Shown in pieces: positions 56,401 through 64,000 of a stretch of 64,000 bases of DNA. A model generated the notes under the pieces. It saw nothing but the letters and a program-made list of their open reading frames with translations. It did no database searches and was not told the origin of the DNA. The stretch spans positions 992,001 to 1,056,000 of the forward strand of contig JAPEHQ010000009.1 of the NCBI GenBank assembly GCA_027405735.1, written 5' to 3'. The first letter of the stretch is position 1, and every line of letters starts with the position of its first letter. The DNA comes from Mucor racemosus (Eukaryota > Mucoromycota > Mucoromycetes > Mucorales > Mucoraceae). Position numbers and translations under genes: made by a program.

Positions 56401-57382
56401 GGTTTCTCTTTGACTGTAGTTTCTTAATTGTTTTGGTGCGCCATGATTTCCGATCCAGTTGAAAGGACTTGGTGAATGTCTTGACTTCCATCTTTAATTC
56501 ATCCCAAACCCTCGCTGCTGTATGTGTGTCCTGGAAATCTAAATGTTGCCGTGCATCCATAGCTGTTGTAATGTGCTGCGCCAAACCCGCCCTGTAAGAG
56601 GGGAGGTTGCCTAGAAATGGATTAGCTTTCCAAGCTCCCCGCCCCCTTGGTGTGGAAGTGTTTAAACAATAGCGAATGCTGAGAAGCTCATGGTCTGTCC
56701 ATGCAAATGTGATATACTCCTGGTGAGTGCTTTTGACAAATTGGTGATCAGCTGCAGAGCAGTATATGTAATCTATGAAGGTATGAGAGCCACGATTGTT
56801 GGAGAAGGTAGGTAGCTTAGCATCCTTAAAGCAATCTACGAAGTGAGACCTGAGAAAGGGTAGCCATGTAGGATACAACCGTTGAATAGCATCATTGGTA
56901 ATATCATAGTTGAAGTCTCCTAAAAGAAAGATTGGGAGAATAGAAGACGTGATTAAATTGGTAAGGAGTGAATGTTTAACGAGCTTCTCGAAGAAAAGGC
57001 GACGAGGTGCTCGTCTTGCTGGCGCATAGATCGCAAGGATGTATGCAATAGGGGTGTTGTTGTGAGGTTGAGTAATACTAGTGAGGATATACCGGCCATC
57101 TATGGGGTCAATGATTTCCGGGGAGGTATTAATGATAAAGTTAGGATTAAGTGATAGAATAGCAAGCTTTGGTGTCCAAAAACTGGAGGTTGATTGGAAT
57201 AAAAGCTCGAGATATGTTATTTGGTCGGAAGTAGTGGTGTTAGGTTCTTGAAATACGAATATGTCATTACCTGTATTGCGGAGGTGACGAGTGAAGTTGG
57301 GAATAAGGTGTTTTTGATTTTGTTTAACCAAGCTCCTGCAATTGAGAGTGGCTATATTGATAGTAGTAGCGCTATCAATCAT
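53498..57382 (-). CDS. LINE ORF2: endonuclease, reverse transcriptase and C-terminal zinc-binding domain
   Basis: 1294 aa, uninterrupted. The N-terminal APE-type endonuclease shows IATLNCRS, FVFQEPN, LAIYAPA, FLLGDFNYD, FIDYIYCS and AWTDHELLS (His of the active site) within about residues 10-235. The reverse transcriptase spans about 530-800: LIPKKGDPSKLTNLRPIQL, QQKAYDRVN, GLKQGDPISCILYN and YADDTLLFL (YADD at 722-725). Near the C-terminus CLFCLQDTETISHLFFYC is a zf-RVT zinc-binding motif. No RNase H motif was noticed. All catalytic residues are present, so the protein is probably functional. Its start overlaps the end of ORF1 by 8 nt, suggesting translation by re-initiation. Clade L1/Tad-like is inferred from layout only. 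Confidence 0.95.
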   Translation of the reverse strand: MIDSATTINIATLNCRSLVKQNQKHLIPNFTRHLRNTGNDIFVFQEPNTTTSDQITYLELLFQSTSSFWTPKLAILSLNPNFIINTSPEIIDPIDGRYILTSITQPHNNTPIAYILAIYAPARRAPRRLFFEKLVKHSLLTNLITSSILPIFLLGDFNYDITNDAIQRLYPTWLPFLRSHFVDCFKDAKLPTFSNNRGSHTFIDYIYCSAADHQFVKSTHQEYITFAWTDHELLSIRYCLNTSTPRGRGAWKANPFLGNLPSYRAGLAQHITTAMDARQHLDFQDTHTAARVWDELKMEVKTFTKSFQLDRKSWRTKTIKKLQSKRNRILRDYKNTSVLSLLLPSVEALLGKLQEEQAEIEVLKAGKFWRENNEKSPGVFKRLAAARGIQRDISPLFNDATNNLTEPHEEQVAVIHRFYSDLYSPVPPDPSAINVLLASNSSRDDHRKVSSEQQEDLLVPIGIEEIIQLSGRASRTSSPGVDGLPYGILRLFLRHPAVGPLAVTVYNGALKEACFPESWSQSLMTLIPKKGDPSKLTNLRPIQLVCTDSKIFTRILNQRIMDVADQIINPHQLGFMPGKYIAQNGLMVQMILENAAEFYTSTDHHYLGLLLDQQKAYDRVNLEYLEQVLLHYGFPSVFVQSLYSLFKHNRIYINVNGVISTPAVLKLRGLKQGDPISCILYNFSLEPLLRSILDDPRFSGFHFFERHPQNELILPPIKLLCYADDTLLFLRDSIDLDRMLEYLELYSAASNAQINFHKVQAVSLSGRPQDDYWLPQLHHLEIKKIWCSRDPDPVIYLGYPLLQSTNQRKIFFGEFLQTIRTTAKLHSSRNVSLPGRATIVNSLILSKCWYLFSVIPTPATLLSSLQQIVSSFVNTNFRPRLSWNVMISAKTHGGLGVLNPVIQQKALYYRWIDPLLYSRTNSKSVPFTFIAAHLRNTLDGPNLPLLLLFPEARRSLSGSPLSTTSMVLRSTDSIPRDFSVVMANTLDCMLLPITSIITADSVYRPGRGSKLHLTKVSDLFSYCPMGHYLLQKTPTELEIAFKFIGATFHKNIRTGRAIFTPFFLRCLQPSALNFFAPTDRVTIQLSLNFTTFLRNLGVHSPAMQADTSKHQVKSFRKMLTIAATNRIRSSLEPSATAWSRFWALSLTFVQRNVPYRLLQQKVNTRLQMSIYNSELYQANCLFCLQDTETISHLFFYCHTKFSFWNKLIEEFLWPGTTVHVIKASLTTLNFEPIIARPSCPYEPAIILIIAISELWKAHWRFVVDQTPFHPKNVVSATSTALKKRFAEDHLSDLQ

Positions 57383-58751
57383 TATAAATTATTGTTGTTG
57401 GGGTGGAGGTTGTTGAGTTGGGTCCACCAGCACCTGAATTGATATCAGCTATAATCTTTGTGTTAGGATCAGTAACAGCAACCTCACTAGATGCTTTCAT
57501 TTTTTTATATTCTCTTTCCTCATCACCAGACTCTTCCGTTCTGGTGTTTCCATTAGTCTTTTTGTCATCACTTAGTTCCATATAGTGGTCATCATTACCA
57601 CCGTCGTTTATCGTATCTCCAGAGGTTGCCGATGAGATGTCCATGGCGGAGACCTGAGAAATTGTTTCCCTTGTGGAAGCGTGAGTGGAGTCGGTGATTG
57701 TTGTTGCAACGGGTTTGCTGGAGTAGTTGGATTTGTTGGATCCTCTGGTTGATCCAGTTTTACGAGTACCGGTGAACTGGCTGACAACGACTTTCTTGTC
57801 TGCAGTCTTCTCGGAACGTTGATTGTTACGAGGACAATGGCGAGCAATGTGACCATGATCATTGCAGTTATGGCATTGTTTGGTGGCTAGTAATTCAGCA
57901 CAATCAGCTCGACAATGATCAGGTTTTTGACAGTATCGACAATATTGGGGCATATCTTTCCAATGCAAATATACTTTCCAATCGTCATTTCCATCGGTGT
58001 TGTCCCAGTTGATTTCGTGTTCCAAGGGAAGAGGATTTTCAATGTTACGGTTTAGTACTACATAGCCCTTACCCATAAAACTTCCACAGTCAAAGTGGAA
58101 ACCTACATCTAAAACAGTGCCAAAGGATGCGAAACGCTGTTCCATTTTTTCACGCAAGAGTTTGGGGTGATACCAAATAGGGAGGTGAGTAAGAGTAACA
58201 CGGGCAATCTGAGCCTCAGAGTCGAGACTAGGATACCCTTTAATGATCTGGTTGTTCTCCATTTTCAGGCCAGTAGAGATTAGCTCTTCATAAGGTTTCG
58301 AGTCTTGATCCCAGCAGGTTTCAATAAAGGTCCGTTGGAAGTATTTCTTCTCCTGAGGAAGAGCGCCGTAGAAGCGGTAGTCTTCCCCGTTGTTAAAGGA
58401 CGCAAAAAACTTTTTCAGTTGCTCGAAATTGGTGATTTTGGTGATTTCAATGAGAGTATTGTTGCGAGCAGATCCAACAATGTACGGTGTAAGGATTTCA
58501 CTAAACAGATCGTCTGTGCGCGTTGCATATTTCGAGGCGGCAGAGGATCGAGAGGTGGTGGCTTGGTCAGAGAAACCATCCTCGTCTTCAGAGTCATTCA
58601 TGTGGGTAGTTTTGGTACTTTTGTTGCCTGTCTCTCTAGTGGAAGAGTGGCAGGAGACTATGCTGTCATTATCCCTGGCTACATGAGACCAGAGACGGGT
58701 TAAGGGGCTGTTGTTACTAGGAGTGTGTGTAGTCCTGGTAGATTTCGACAT
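57375..58751 (-). CDS. LINE ORF1: gag-like RNA-binding protein
   Basis: 458 aa. The N-terminal third is disordered, Ser/Thr-rich. The middle (about 100-260) contains an RRM-like section with VTLTHLPIWYHPKLLREKM and GKGYVVLNR. Two canonical CX2CX4HX4C knuckles follow: CRYCQKPDHCRADC at 271-284 and CHNCNDHGHIARHC at 293-306. The C-terminal third is Ser/Thr/Asp-rich. Such ORF1 products coat the element RNA and chaperone nucleic acid. The ATG at 58751 lies within 20 bp of the element's 5' junction. Confidence 0.92.
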   Translation of the reverse strand: MSKSTRTTHTPSNNSPLTRLWSHVARDNDSIVSCHSSTRETGNKSTKTTHMNDSEDEDGFSDQATTSRSSAASKYATRTDDLFSEILTPYIVGSARNNTLIEITKITNFEQLKKFFASFNNGEDYRFYGALPQEKKYFQRTFIETCWDQDSKPYEELISTGLKMENNQIIKGYPSLDSEAQIARVTLTHLPIWYHPKLLREKMEQRFASFGTVLDVGFHFDCGSFMGKGYVVLNRNIENPLPLEHEINWDNTDGNDDWKVYLHWKDMPQYCRYCQKPDHCRADCAELLATKQCHNCNDHGHIARHCPRNNQRSEKTADKKVVVSQFTGTRKTGSTRGSNKSNYSSKPVATTITDSTHASTRETISQVSAMDISSATSGDTINDGGNDDHYMELSDDKKTNGNTRTEESGDEEREYKKMKASSEVAVTDPNTKIIADINSGAGGPNSTTSTPTTIIYND

Positions 58752-58769
58752 GTTATGGGAAGAAGCCGT

Positions 58770-58925
58770 GATTTTGTTTTTTTTGAATCATTTTTCGTTC
58801 ATTTCCAAGAATTAATTTTGGAACCCCGTTAGGATAGAGCTTAAGCTATGGTAAGAATTATTATTTTGATTATCTCGACGAAAAATTAATATTTTTTGCT
58901 GAAACAAAAAATGCAGAATGGTTTT
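58770..58925. repeat. Repeat family G, second copy, right part
   Basis: Continues GAATCATTTTTCGTTC and TCTCGACGAAAAATTAATATTT, as at 42955-43080, after the LINE. Confidence 0.7.
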
Positions 58926-59072
58926 GGATTGGATCTACCTTATGAATACAAAAAATTAATACCTTAATGTAGGTAATCAATTTTTGGTCAATCTTGGTCA
59001 ATTTTGCTCAATTTTGCTCAATGTTCGGCCAGTGCACTTTATATTCTGATATTAATACTTCTATTTTCCGAG
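58926..59072. other. Short unassigned spacer with TCAATTTT tandem words
   Basis: GGTCAATTTTGCTCAATTTTGC-type repeats near 58990-59020, five short units. No other feature. Confidence 0.4.
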
Positions 59073-59356
59073 TGATGTATTATTCTTAACCCGATGTCAA
59101 ATCCAGAAGTAAAGCAATAATTTAGGAACCGAGATTCAAGTCACTTAATTAAACATCAACGGAACCACGGTTCCAGCATGATGTTCCAGCATGATATTAA
59201 AACATGATATTAAAGCATGATACTCCACCATCATGCCATATTAATATAGTAGATAATACCTATAACCTTCATGACATCATCATTTTCCTCAACTCAATTA
59301 GTATATAAACCCTCTTTATCTCCTTTTAATAAAGGATATCTCTTTAATTTACTCTG
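59073..59356 (+). mobile_element. Truncated family C LTR
   Basis: Begins TGATGTATTATTC, like the 8791 LTR, and carries the same GATGTCAAATCCA, CATGAT tandem units and AGTATATAAACCCT box (near 59299) with AATAAAGGATATC. It is cut off at the CACTA element, so the CACTA (or a rearrangement) postdates it. Confidence 0.7.
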
Positions 59357-60248
59357 CCAATACGGCCGAACTATGCTTTCCAGGGCATTATGATCTGCAC
59401 AGATGTGCAGAATAAAAATTTTTGTGCAGATCAGGCAGCCCAGATGAGCAGATCAATGAGATCAAGGTTTTTTAGTCAATTTACTAAACTATATCAGCCA
59501 TACTGTAATATAATTAATAAGGAAGATAATTTGAATGGTTTAAAGCAGATATGAGTTACTCTGATTCAACAGAATAGCCTTATTGACGAGGTATTATATC
59601 AATTTGAAATTTGGGGGTTGAAAGAGTTCTGCCCATGTTCTTCTTTCGGGGACCAAATGGGAACAACGACAACCACCTGTTTAGTAACACTAAAAGTATT
59701 TATGCCTTTGTAAATTTCTGTTCGTAACACACAAAATCTTTTTTCTTCCCTACTCTTTCCTCAGCTCTTTTATTTACATTTAAAACTACAGCAAAAAGAC
59801 CAATATTTTTTATAACTGAAATCAAGTATCAGGTACAAGTACATGTTTTTCCTATTGTTTATTTGGGAATAAATTATTAGCTGTAAATTTTAGGGCGGCT
59901 TATAATATTTTTCTCGAGCAAAAAAAGCATCCAAGACTTAGTCATTTTGTTCCATCATCTACGTTATAATCAATGCTTTTTTGGTCTAAAGCCGATATTT
60001 ATCTGGAGAAAAACTGGTGATTATAAAAGTATGTATAGTATTGACTTGATTCGGATGAATGAATAAACCTATCTTAGTCTATTTAGTTTTTAAAAGCATT
60101 TATTTCTATTTAATGGCCAACAGCTAAGAAGAGGAAAACAAGATGTTGTCTTGTTGTATATCGCTACCAATTCTCAAAGGTACACCATAATTATTACTTA
60201 TTAGCTTGTTATTAATAATTGATTTTATTAATAAACCAATTTTTATAG

Positions 60249-60364
60249 GTCAAAAGTAAGTTTGTTCTGGTAAAACATTGAATAAATTGGCTTGGGACAA
60301 ACAGGGTAAAAAGGAGGCAATAGGTTCCAGTGATGGCCATGTTTATGTTTATGATATTGGAGAG
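60249..60364 (+). pseudogene. Captured dynein intermediate chain exon
   Basis: After TTTTTATAG (a plausible acceptor) the frame reads LNKLAWDKQGKKEAIGSSDG then HVYVYDIGE, uninterrupted in this core. This is the last WD40 repeat of cytoplasmic dynein intermediate chain. The following donor is mutated (GAGTTAAG for GAGGTAAG). It is the best-preserved of three copies. The functional gene is not in the window. Confidence 0.8.
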
Positions 60365-62898
60365 TTAAGACTAAAACTCAACGTAAAGTACCTCTAACGT
60401 AATAATTATGAAGTAAGGCTATACTGTCATCAAATACAGTACCACACAATATTAACATGTATAAAGATTTACAGTAATAAGCTTGAATCAAGCGGATACA
60501 GCATCATAAATCCTTGAAAATATTCTCAAGTATTATGAAATCTCTTATTTTTAAGACTTGCAAGGCTTATAAGTGGAATATTAATTTCAAAAATTATTCT
60601 TGTCCAGATCGTCAATTTTGACATTTTTTAATTTTTTTTTCTGATTTTGCAAATCTAGAGTTAATTATACTACCAATTATAAAAACAGGAAATATACACA
60701 TATACAGAATTTAGCGCTCTATTTGCTCAATAAAAAATAACAACCTGTTTTATTGCAAAATATTACATGAAAATCCTTTAATCAAAAAACCGTTTTTAGG
60801 CCAAAAATGCTAAGTTTCATTACTTAACATTTAATATTAAGCTTTTATAAAATGCGTATTAGCTATACCTACAATTTTCTCTCATAATGTAGTATATTTA
60901 AACGTTAATTTTGGTATCAAAATTTGATTTTTCTGTTTTTTGATGTAAATCATGTGTGTTGGTAAGGATAAAATGAGCCCCGAAAATGTCCGCTACAAAA
61001 TCTGAATTTTCAGACCGTACGTGGTTAAATATAAGAAAAGTTTAAAAAAACGCATTTTTATTTGAAATTTAGATACATTATATACCATAGTCTAAGATGT
61101 AAAAGACCTAGCCTTTCGATCTTGTTATAATGCTCAATTACGGCGTCGCTCTGCGTGCTCGCTTTTGCAATTTTTTAAAGAATCTATGATATGACAGACG
61201 GGGTTTCCGGTAGAAAAACGCATATGATTTATCGAGACTTTGTAAATTAAAATCAACGTAAAAAGTACCGTTTATTAGAATGAATTAAATATAGGTTTAT
61301 ATAGTTATTGGTATTGTGTGATAAGATCTAATGGACAGGGGTCCATTAGATGTGACAATAGAAATTATTATTAATATGTATGGATATAATATGTTATGTT
61401 TCAGTGGTAATATTGGAGTCATGAAATGTAACCTTGCTTGATTCGCATGTTGAACATCATGGTTTGGCAGATGTTCTAAGTTGGTAATTCGGTAATTCCT
61501 AATTCTGATAGATCAGTATGTTTCTATGATAACAGTTACTGACTATTTTGTTTAGTTTATGGTTCATGCCCTGTAATTCTGCTTTTACATTGGTCGAAAT
61601 GAGTAATTTAGCAGGGTTTTAATTGCGCTAAATAATGTAAAGCCTTGAAAGCTCTTTTCTACGTGCGTTGTATATTAGAGACTGATATTTTCATTTAACC
61701 GCATTCTAAGATCAAATATCGTTATTTACTACTCTATTGTTGGACGTATTTCTTGATTACCTGATGAAATCGAACGCAATGATATTTATATCTACTCAAT
61801 GAAAGCTAGAACTGGCTACAAACCCACGAAATGTTCCAGAAAAATGATAAAATTTCAAATGATACAGAAACACAGAAAAAAGTAATCTAATGTCTTGTGT
61901 AATAACTGAGAGTTTATGGATACATACAATCTTATTTATAGAAAGAATAATAATAATAAAGACTAGTAAAATTTATCATGGAGAACGTAGGCTTTATTAC
62001 TAGAAAAACTAATGGTAAAAGAAAGAACCAATAGCTTCTAGGTCTTGGTTTAAAAGACTATTTATAAGAATTAATTTTCAATATGAGTTAGAAATGGAAT
62101 TGACTTCAAAATTGGCTGTTTAATATCCTCGAAAACCGACAATAACTATAGTTTAATAGCAGCTATACTTGTTGGCAACAAATCTTTTTACAACTGTCAA
62201 TCGTAAACTAAAATAGTAAGTTTAAAGAAGGTTAATTTGTTTAAATTTTATGTGTAATAAAGTAACATCTATAATCTTAGATTTGGCTTGCATATAAATT
62301 TAAGCAGTAAATGGTATTAAAGTTTATGCTCGAGCAAAAACCATTGTTGCTGTAAACATTATAGCTATAAACATATTTACAAATGATGATAATCATAAAT
62401 ATATTGGCTCTTGCATGTATTGCTTTACATCAACAACGTATTGAATTGTATTGTCTATAATTTATATTAATAGAAACAAATGGAATTTAAAAACCCATTA
62501 TTCCAATAAAAAATGCAATGGAATTTTGAGAACGGCACGATGATTCTCATGTACAAACCAATTTGTGCCCATACAATCAGCGCATTATGCTTATGGTCAG
62601 ATTTTATTATTATGCACAAATAGGGATAATGATGATATGTTTTTTATGGGCAATCAATTCTACTATTATGCACACATGGGATTAATGTCATGCACACGGA
62701 CAGAACCTGAAATTCTGCACATACAGGCTTTTCGTTATGCTCGTGTACAGTTTCTTTTGTTGTACTCATGTGCATCTTGTTATCTTTTTAGACATTATTA
62801 TTCAGTGGGCGCAACAACTCATAAGACTATAGTGTGCAGCCCACCTGGGCACAACGGCACAACGAAATCATTTTGTGCAGTACAGGTCGGCCATAGTG
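60365..62898 (+). repeat. CACTA arm A, copy 5
   Basis: Homologous to 17602-20348, with some internal loss and the LTR insertion. The TGCAC-rich subterminal zone lies at 62560-62890; the frame of 122 residues there is judged non-coding. Confidence 0.75.
61225..61515 (-). mobile_element. Solo LTR, family D, inside arm A
   Basis: TGATTTATCG...GATAGATCA, 291 bp, homologous to 38315-38611. Arm A is continuous at the equivalent site in the palindrome (near 18378, AATGCATGTTTC). Flanks GCATA and GTATG would both derive from GCATG by single transitions. Confidence 0.75.
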
Positions 62899-63262
62899 CT
62901 TTTATACTGTATATAAATCCTTTAAATTTGTGATTTTATTATGGACTTTTTTTGAATCCGGTTGTATCATCTTATACTTTTCAAGTTAAATCCGTTATTA
63001 GGCTAATAATGTTGTAGGCTATATTTATGCTTTACTTAAAATAAGCCTTTGAATAATTAATAGCAATATAGTCGAGCCTTAATTTTTGTATGAAATTTCG
63101 ATACCTGCATCTTATAGCTGCTTGGAGTATTTAAAAAACCGCGTCCGGGCTGTCCGGTGATTTTTTCTAGATATTTAAAGCTTGGAAATATCGTTAGATG
63201 GCCGCTTCCGGAGATTGTTCGGCTGTTTTTTTGGAAGAGTGGCCATTGGCAAAAATACGAAT
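62899..63262 (+). repeat. Flank sequence P, third copy
   Basis: Matches 20349-20716 and, inverted, 12648-13015 (for example AACCGCGTCCGGGCTGTCCGG near 63138). It lies outside the CACTA tip in all three places, so it travelled with the arm by duplication. It ends where the Tc1/mariner sequence starts. Confidence 0.75.
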
Positions 63263-64000
63263 CATATGCAGTCGGGGTTACTAATATTTCATCAATTCCC
63301 TATTTTTCTATTTTTTTTGGTCATACTCTTCTTTCAAACGCTCTCTTTATTAATAAAAAAACGTCCAAAAATTTTGAAATTAACATCAAAAAATTGCAAG
63401 ACCCAACAGGAACCAAACAAGATGTAAAAAAAATGAAGCTTGGCGCAATTGTTTATTTAAAACAGCTTAGATTTAGCCAATATGATTGACATAAAGCGTC
63501 CTACAGTCCAAAGTATTATATCCAGAGGAGATCAAACTGGTACTACTTTAACAAGAAAAAGTGCTGGAAGGCCATCTACTTTTTTGATGATTATACACAA
63601 CGCCATTTGGAGCGATCAATAAGGAGAGATCCCTTTTAAACATTACAGATCATTACGGGGCAACTCAGAATGATGGGAAAAAATGTCTCTCGCTCGACAG
63701 CAAGGAAATGGATAAGAAAGTTGGACTTCAAGTACTATAAGCCTGCTGTTAAACCCAAGTTAACAGAGAAACATAAAAAAGATAGACTGGAATGGGTAAA
63801 ACTTCATATCAATTGGTCTAATAAACAATGGAGACAAGTGGTTTGGTCTAATGAGTCAAGATTTTGTGTTTGTGGCAATGATGGTACACCATTAGTTCTA
63901 AGAAAACAAGGTGAAAAGTATGAGAGCTGCCATGTATTACGTTCGGTAAAAGTTGGTGGTGGTAGTGTAATGGTTTGGTCTTATTTTGGGGCTGGGGGTT
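63263..64000 (+). pseudogene. Tc1/mariner transposase remnant (runs off right edge)
   Basis: Broken frames give a helix-turn-helix part (MKLGAIVYLKQLRF, then DIKRPTVQSIISRG and RKSAGRPSTF), KNVSRSTARKWIRKLDF, and a DDE-type stretch with LEWVKLHINWSNKQWRQVVW, SNESRFCVCGNDG and GGGSVMVWSYFGAGG. At least three frameshifts or stops (near 63485, 63582 and 63637) break it. The usual first catalytic Asp in the WSDES motif is Asn here. It begins close to 63263 after P sequence (CATATGCAGTC), so this may be the 5' end of an inserted element; the 3' end lies outside the window. Confidence 0.8.

Larger units (their letters stand above)
53321..58769 (-). mobile_element. LINE (non-LTR retrotransposon), apparently intact, about 5.45 kb
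   Basis: Minus-strand element with two long ORFs and a 3' poly(A) seen as the T-run ending at 53336. GATTTT at 53315-53320 and GATTTTG at 58770-58776 form the target duplication. The host G repeat reads AAACGATTTTGTTTTTTGAATC at 42950, uninterrupted. It is clearly less AT-rich than its surroundings and both ORFs are open, suggesting recent insertion. Only about 18 bp lie 5' of the ORF1 start, so the 5' UTR is very short or truncated. Confidence 0.93.
59357..62898 (+). mobile_element. CACTA-like element with dynein fragment, second copy
   Basis: The left tip reads CCAATACGGCCGAACTATG, a mutated CACTACGG; the right tip GGCCATAGTG is an intact inverted CACTA. Order is E end (59357-60247), dynein exon (60249-60364), A arm (60365-62898), the same as in the 35-kb element. 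Flanks do not share an obvious 3-bp duplication; the right flank is P sequence, as outside the palindrome. The A arm is interrupted by solo LTR D. Confidence 0.6.

Overview
The window looks like nuclear DNA of a Mucoromycota fungus, most likely Mucorales. It is very AT-rich, its genes carry many introns of about 50-75 nt with GT..AG ends and CTAAT/CTGAT-like branch sites, and it holds a CotH spore-coat-like gene, a cipC-like gene, MAF1, RIM2, MAP1, SRA1 and UCH orthologues. No species can be named from sequence alone. Exon structures below were read by eye from reading frame and splice sites.

Layout. 1-5.2 kb is a compact gene block: a C2H2 zinc-finger factor cut by the left edge, MAF1, a novel F-box/ZnF-UBP/DUSP protein, and a Lys/Gln-rich protein of unknown role. 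5.4-20.8 kb is a nest of mobile DNA: a fragment of an unnamed repeat (family G), an LTR, a complete 6.37-kb hAT transposon with 8-bp target duplications and CTCGAG-rich ends, and a palindrome of about 8 kb with two near-identical 3.1-kb arms. Each arm ends in a CACTA-type terminus. 22.3-33.7 kb is the main gene island: mitochondrial pyrimidine-nucleotide carrier (RIM2-like), SRA1-like protein, methionine aminopeptidase 1, cipC-like stress protein, a TUG/UBX4-like UBX protein, and a UCH-type deubiquitinase. 34.7-43.1 kb is a G repeat split by a CACTA-like element that carries pieces of a cytoplasmic dynein intermediate chain gene, three kinds of solo LTR and an internal duplication. 45.4-51.4 kb has three genes: an Asn-rich single-pass membrane protein, a CotH-family GPI-type cell-surface protein, and an F-box protein. 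52.3-64 kb is again mobile DNA: a G copy split by an apparently intact two-ORF LINE, an LTR fragment, a second CACTA-like element with the same dynein piece, and a decayed Tc1/mariner transposase running off the right edge.

How it fits together. Housekeeping genes are short, single-copy and dense; the rest is several generations of nested elements. Order can be read from interruptions: G is interrupted once by a CACTA element and once by a LINE, and each G copy is the empty site for the other's insertion. The palindrome formed before the hAT element landed, because the hAT sits in one arm only and the other arm keeps the clean target. CACTA-like elements share the order E end - dynein exon - A end, so the gene fragment was captured before the family spread. 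The strongest candidates for something new are the F-box/ZnF-UBP/DUSP fusion, the dynein-carrying CACTA family with its large palindrome, and recurrent 12-18 nt micro-exons in conserved genes.
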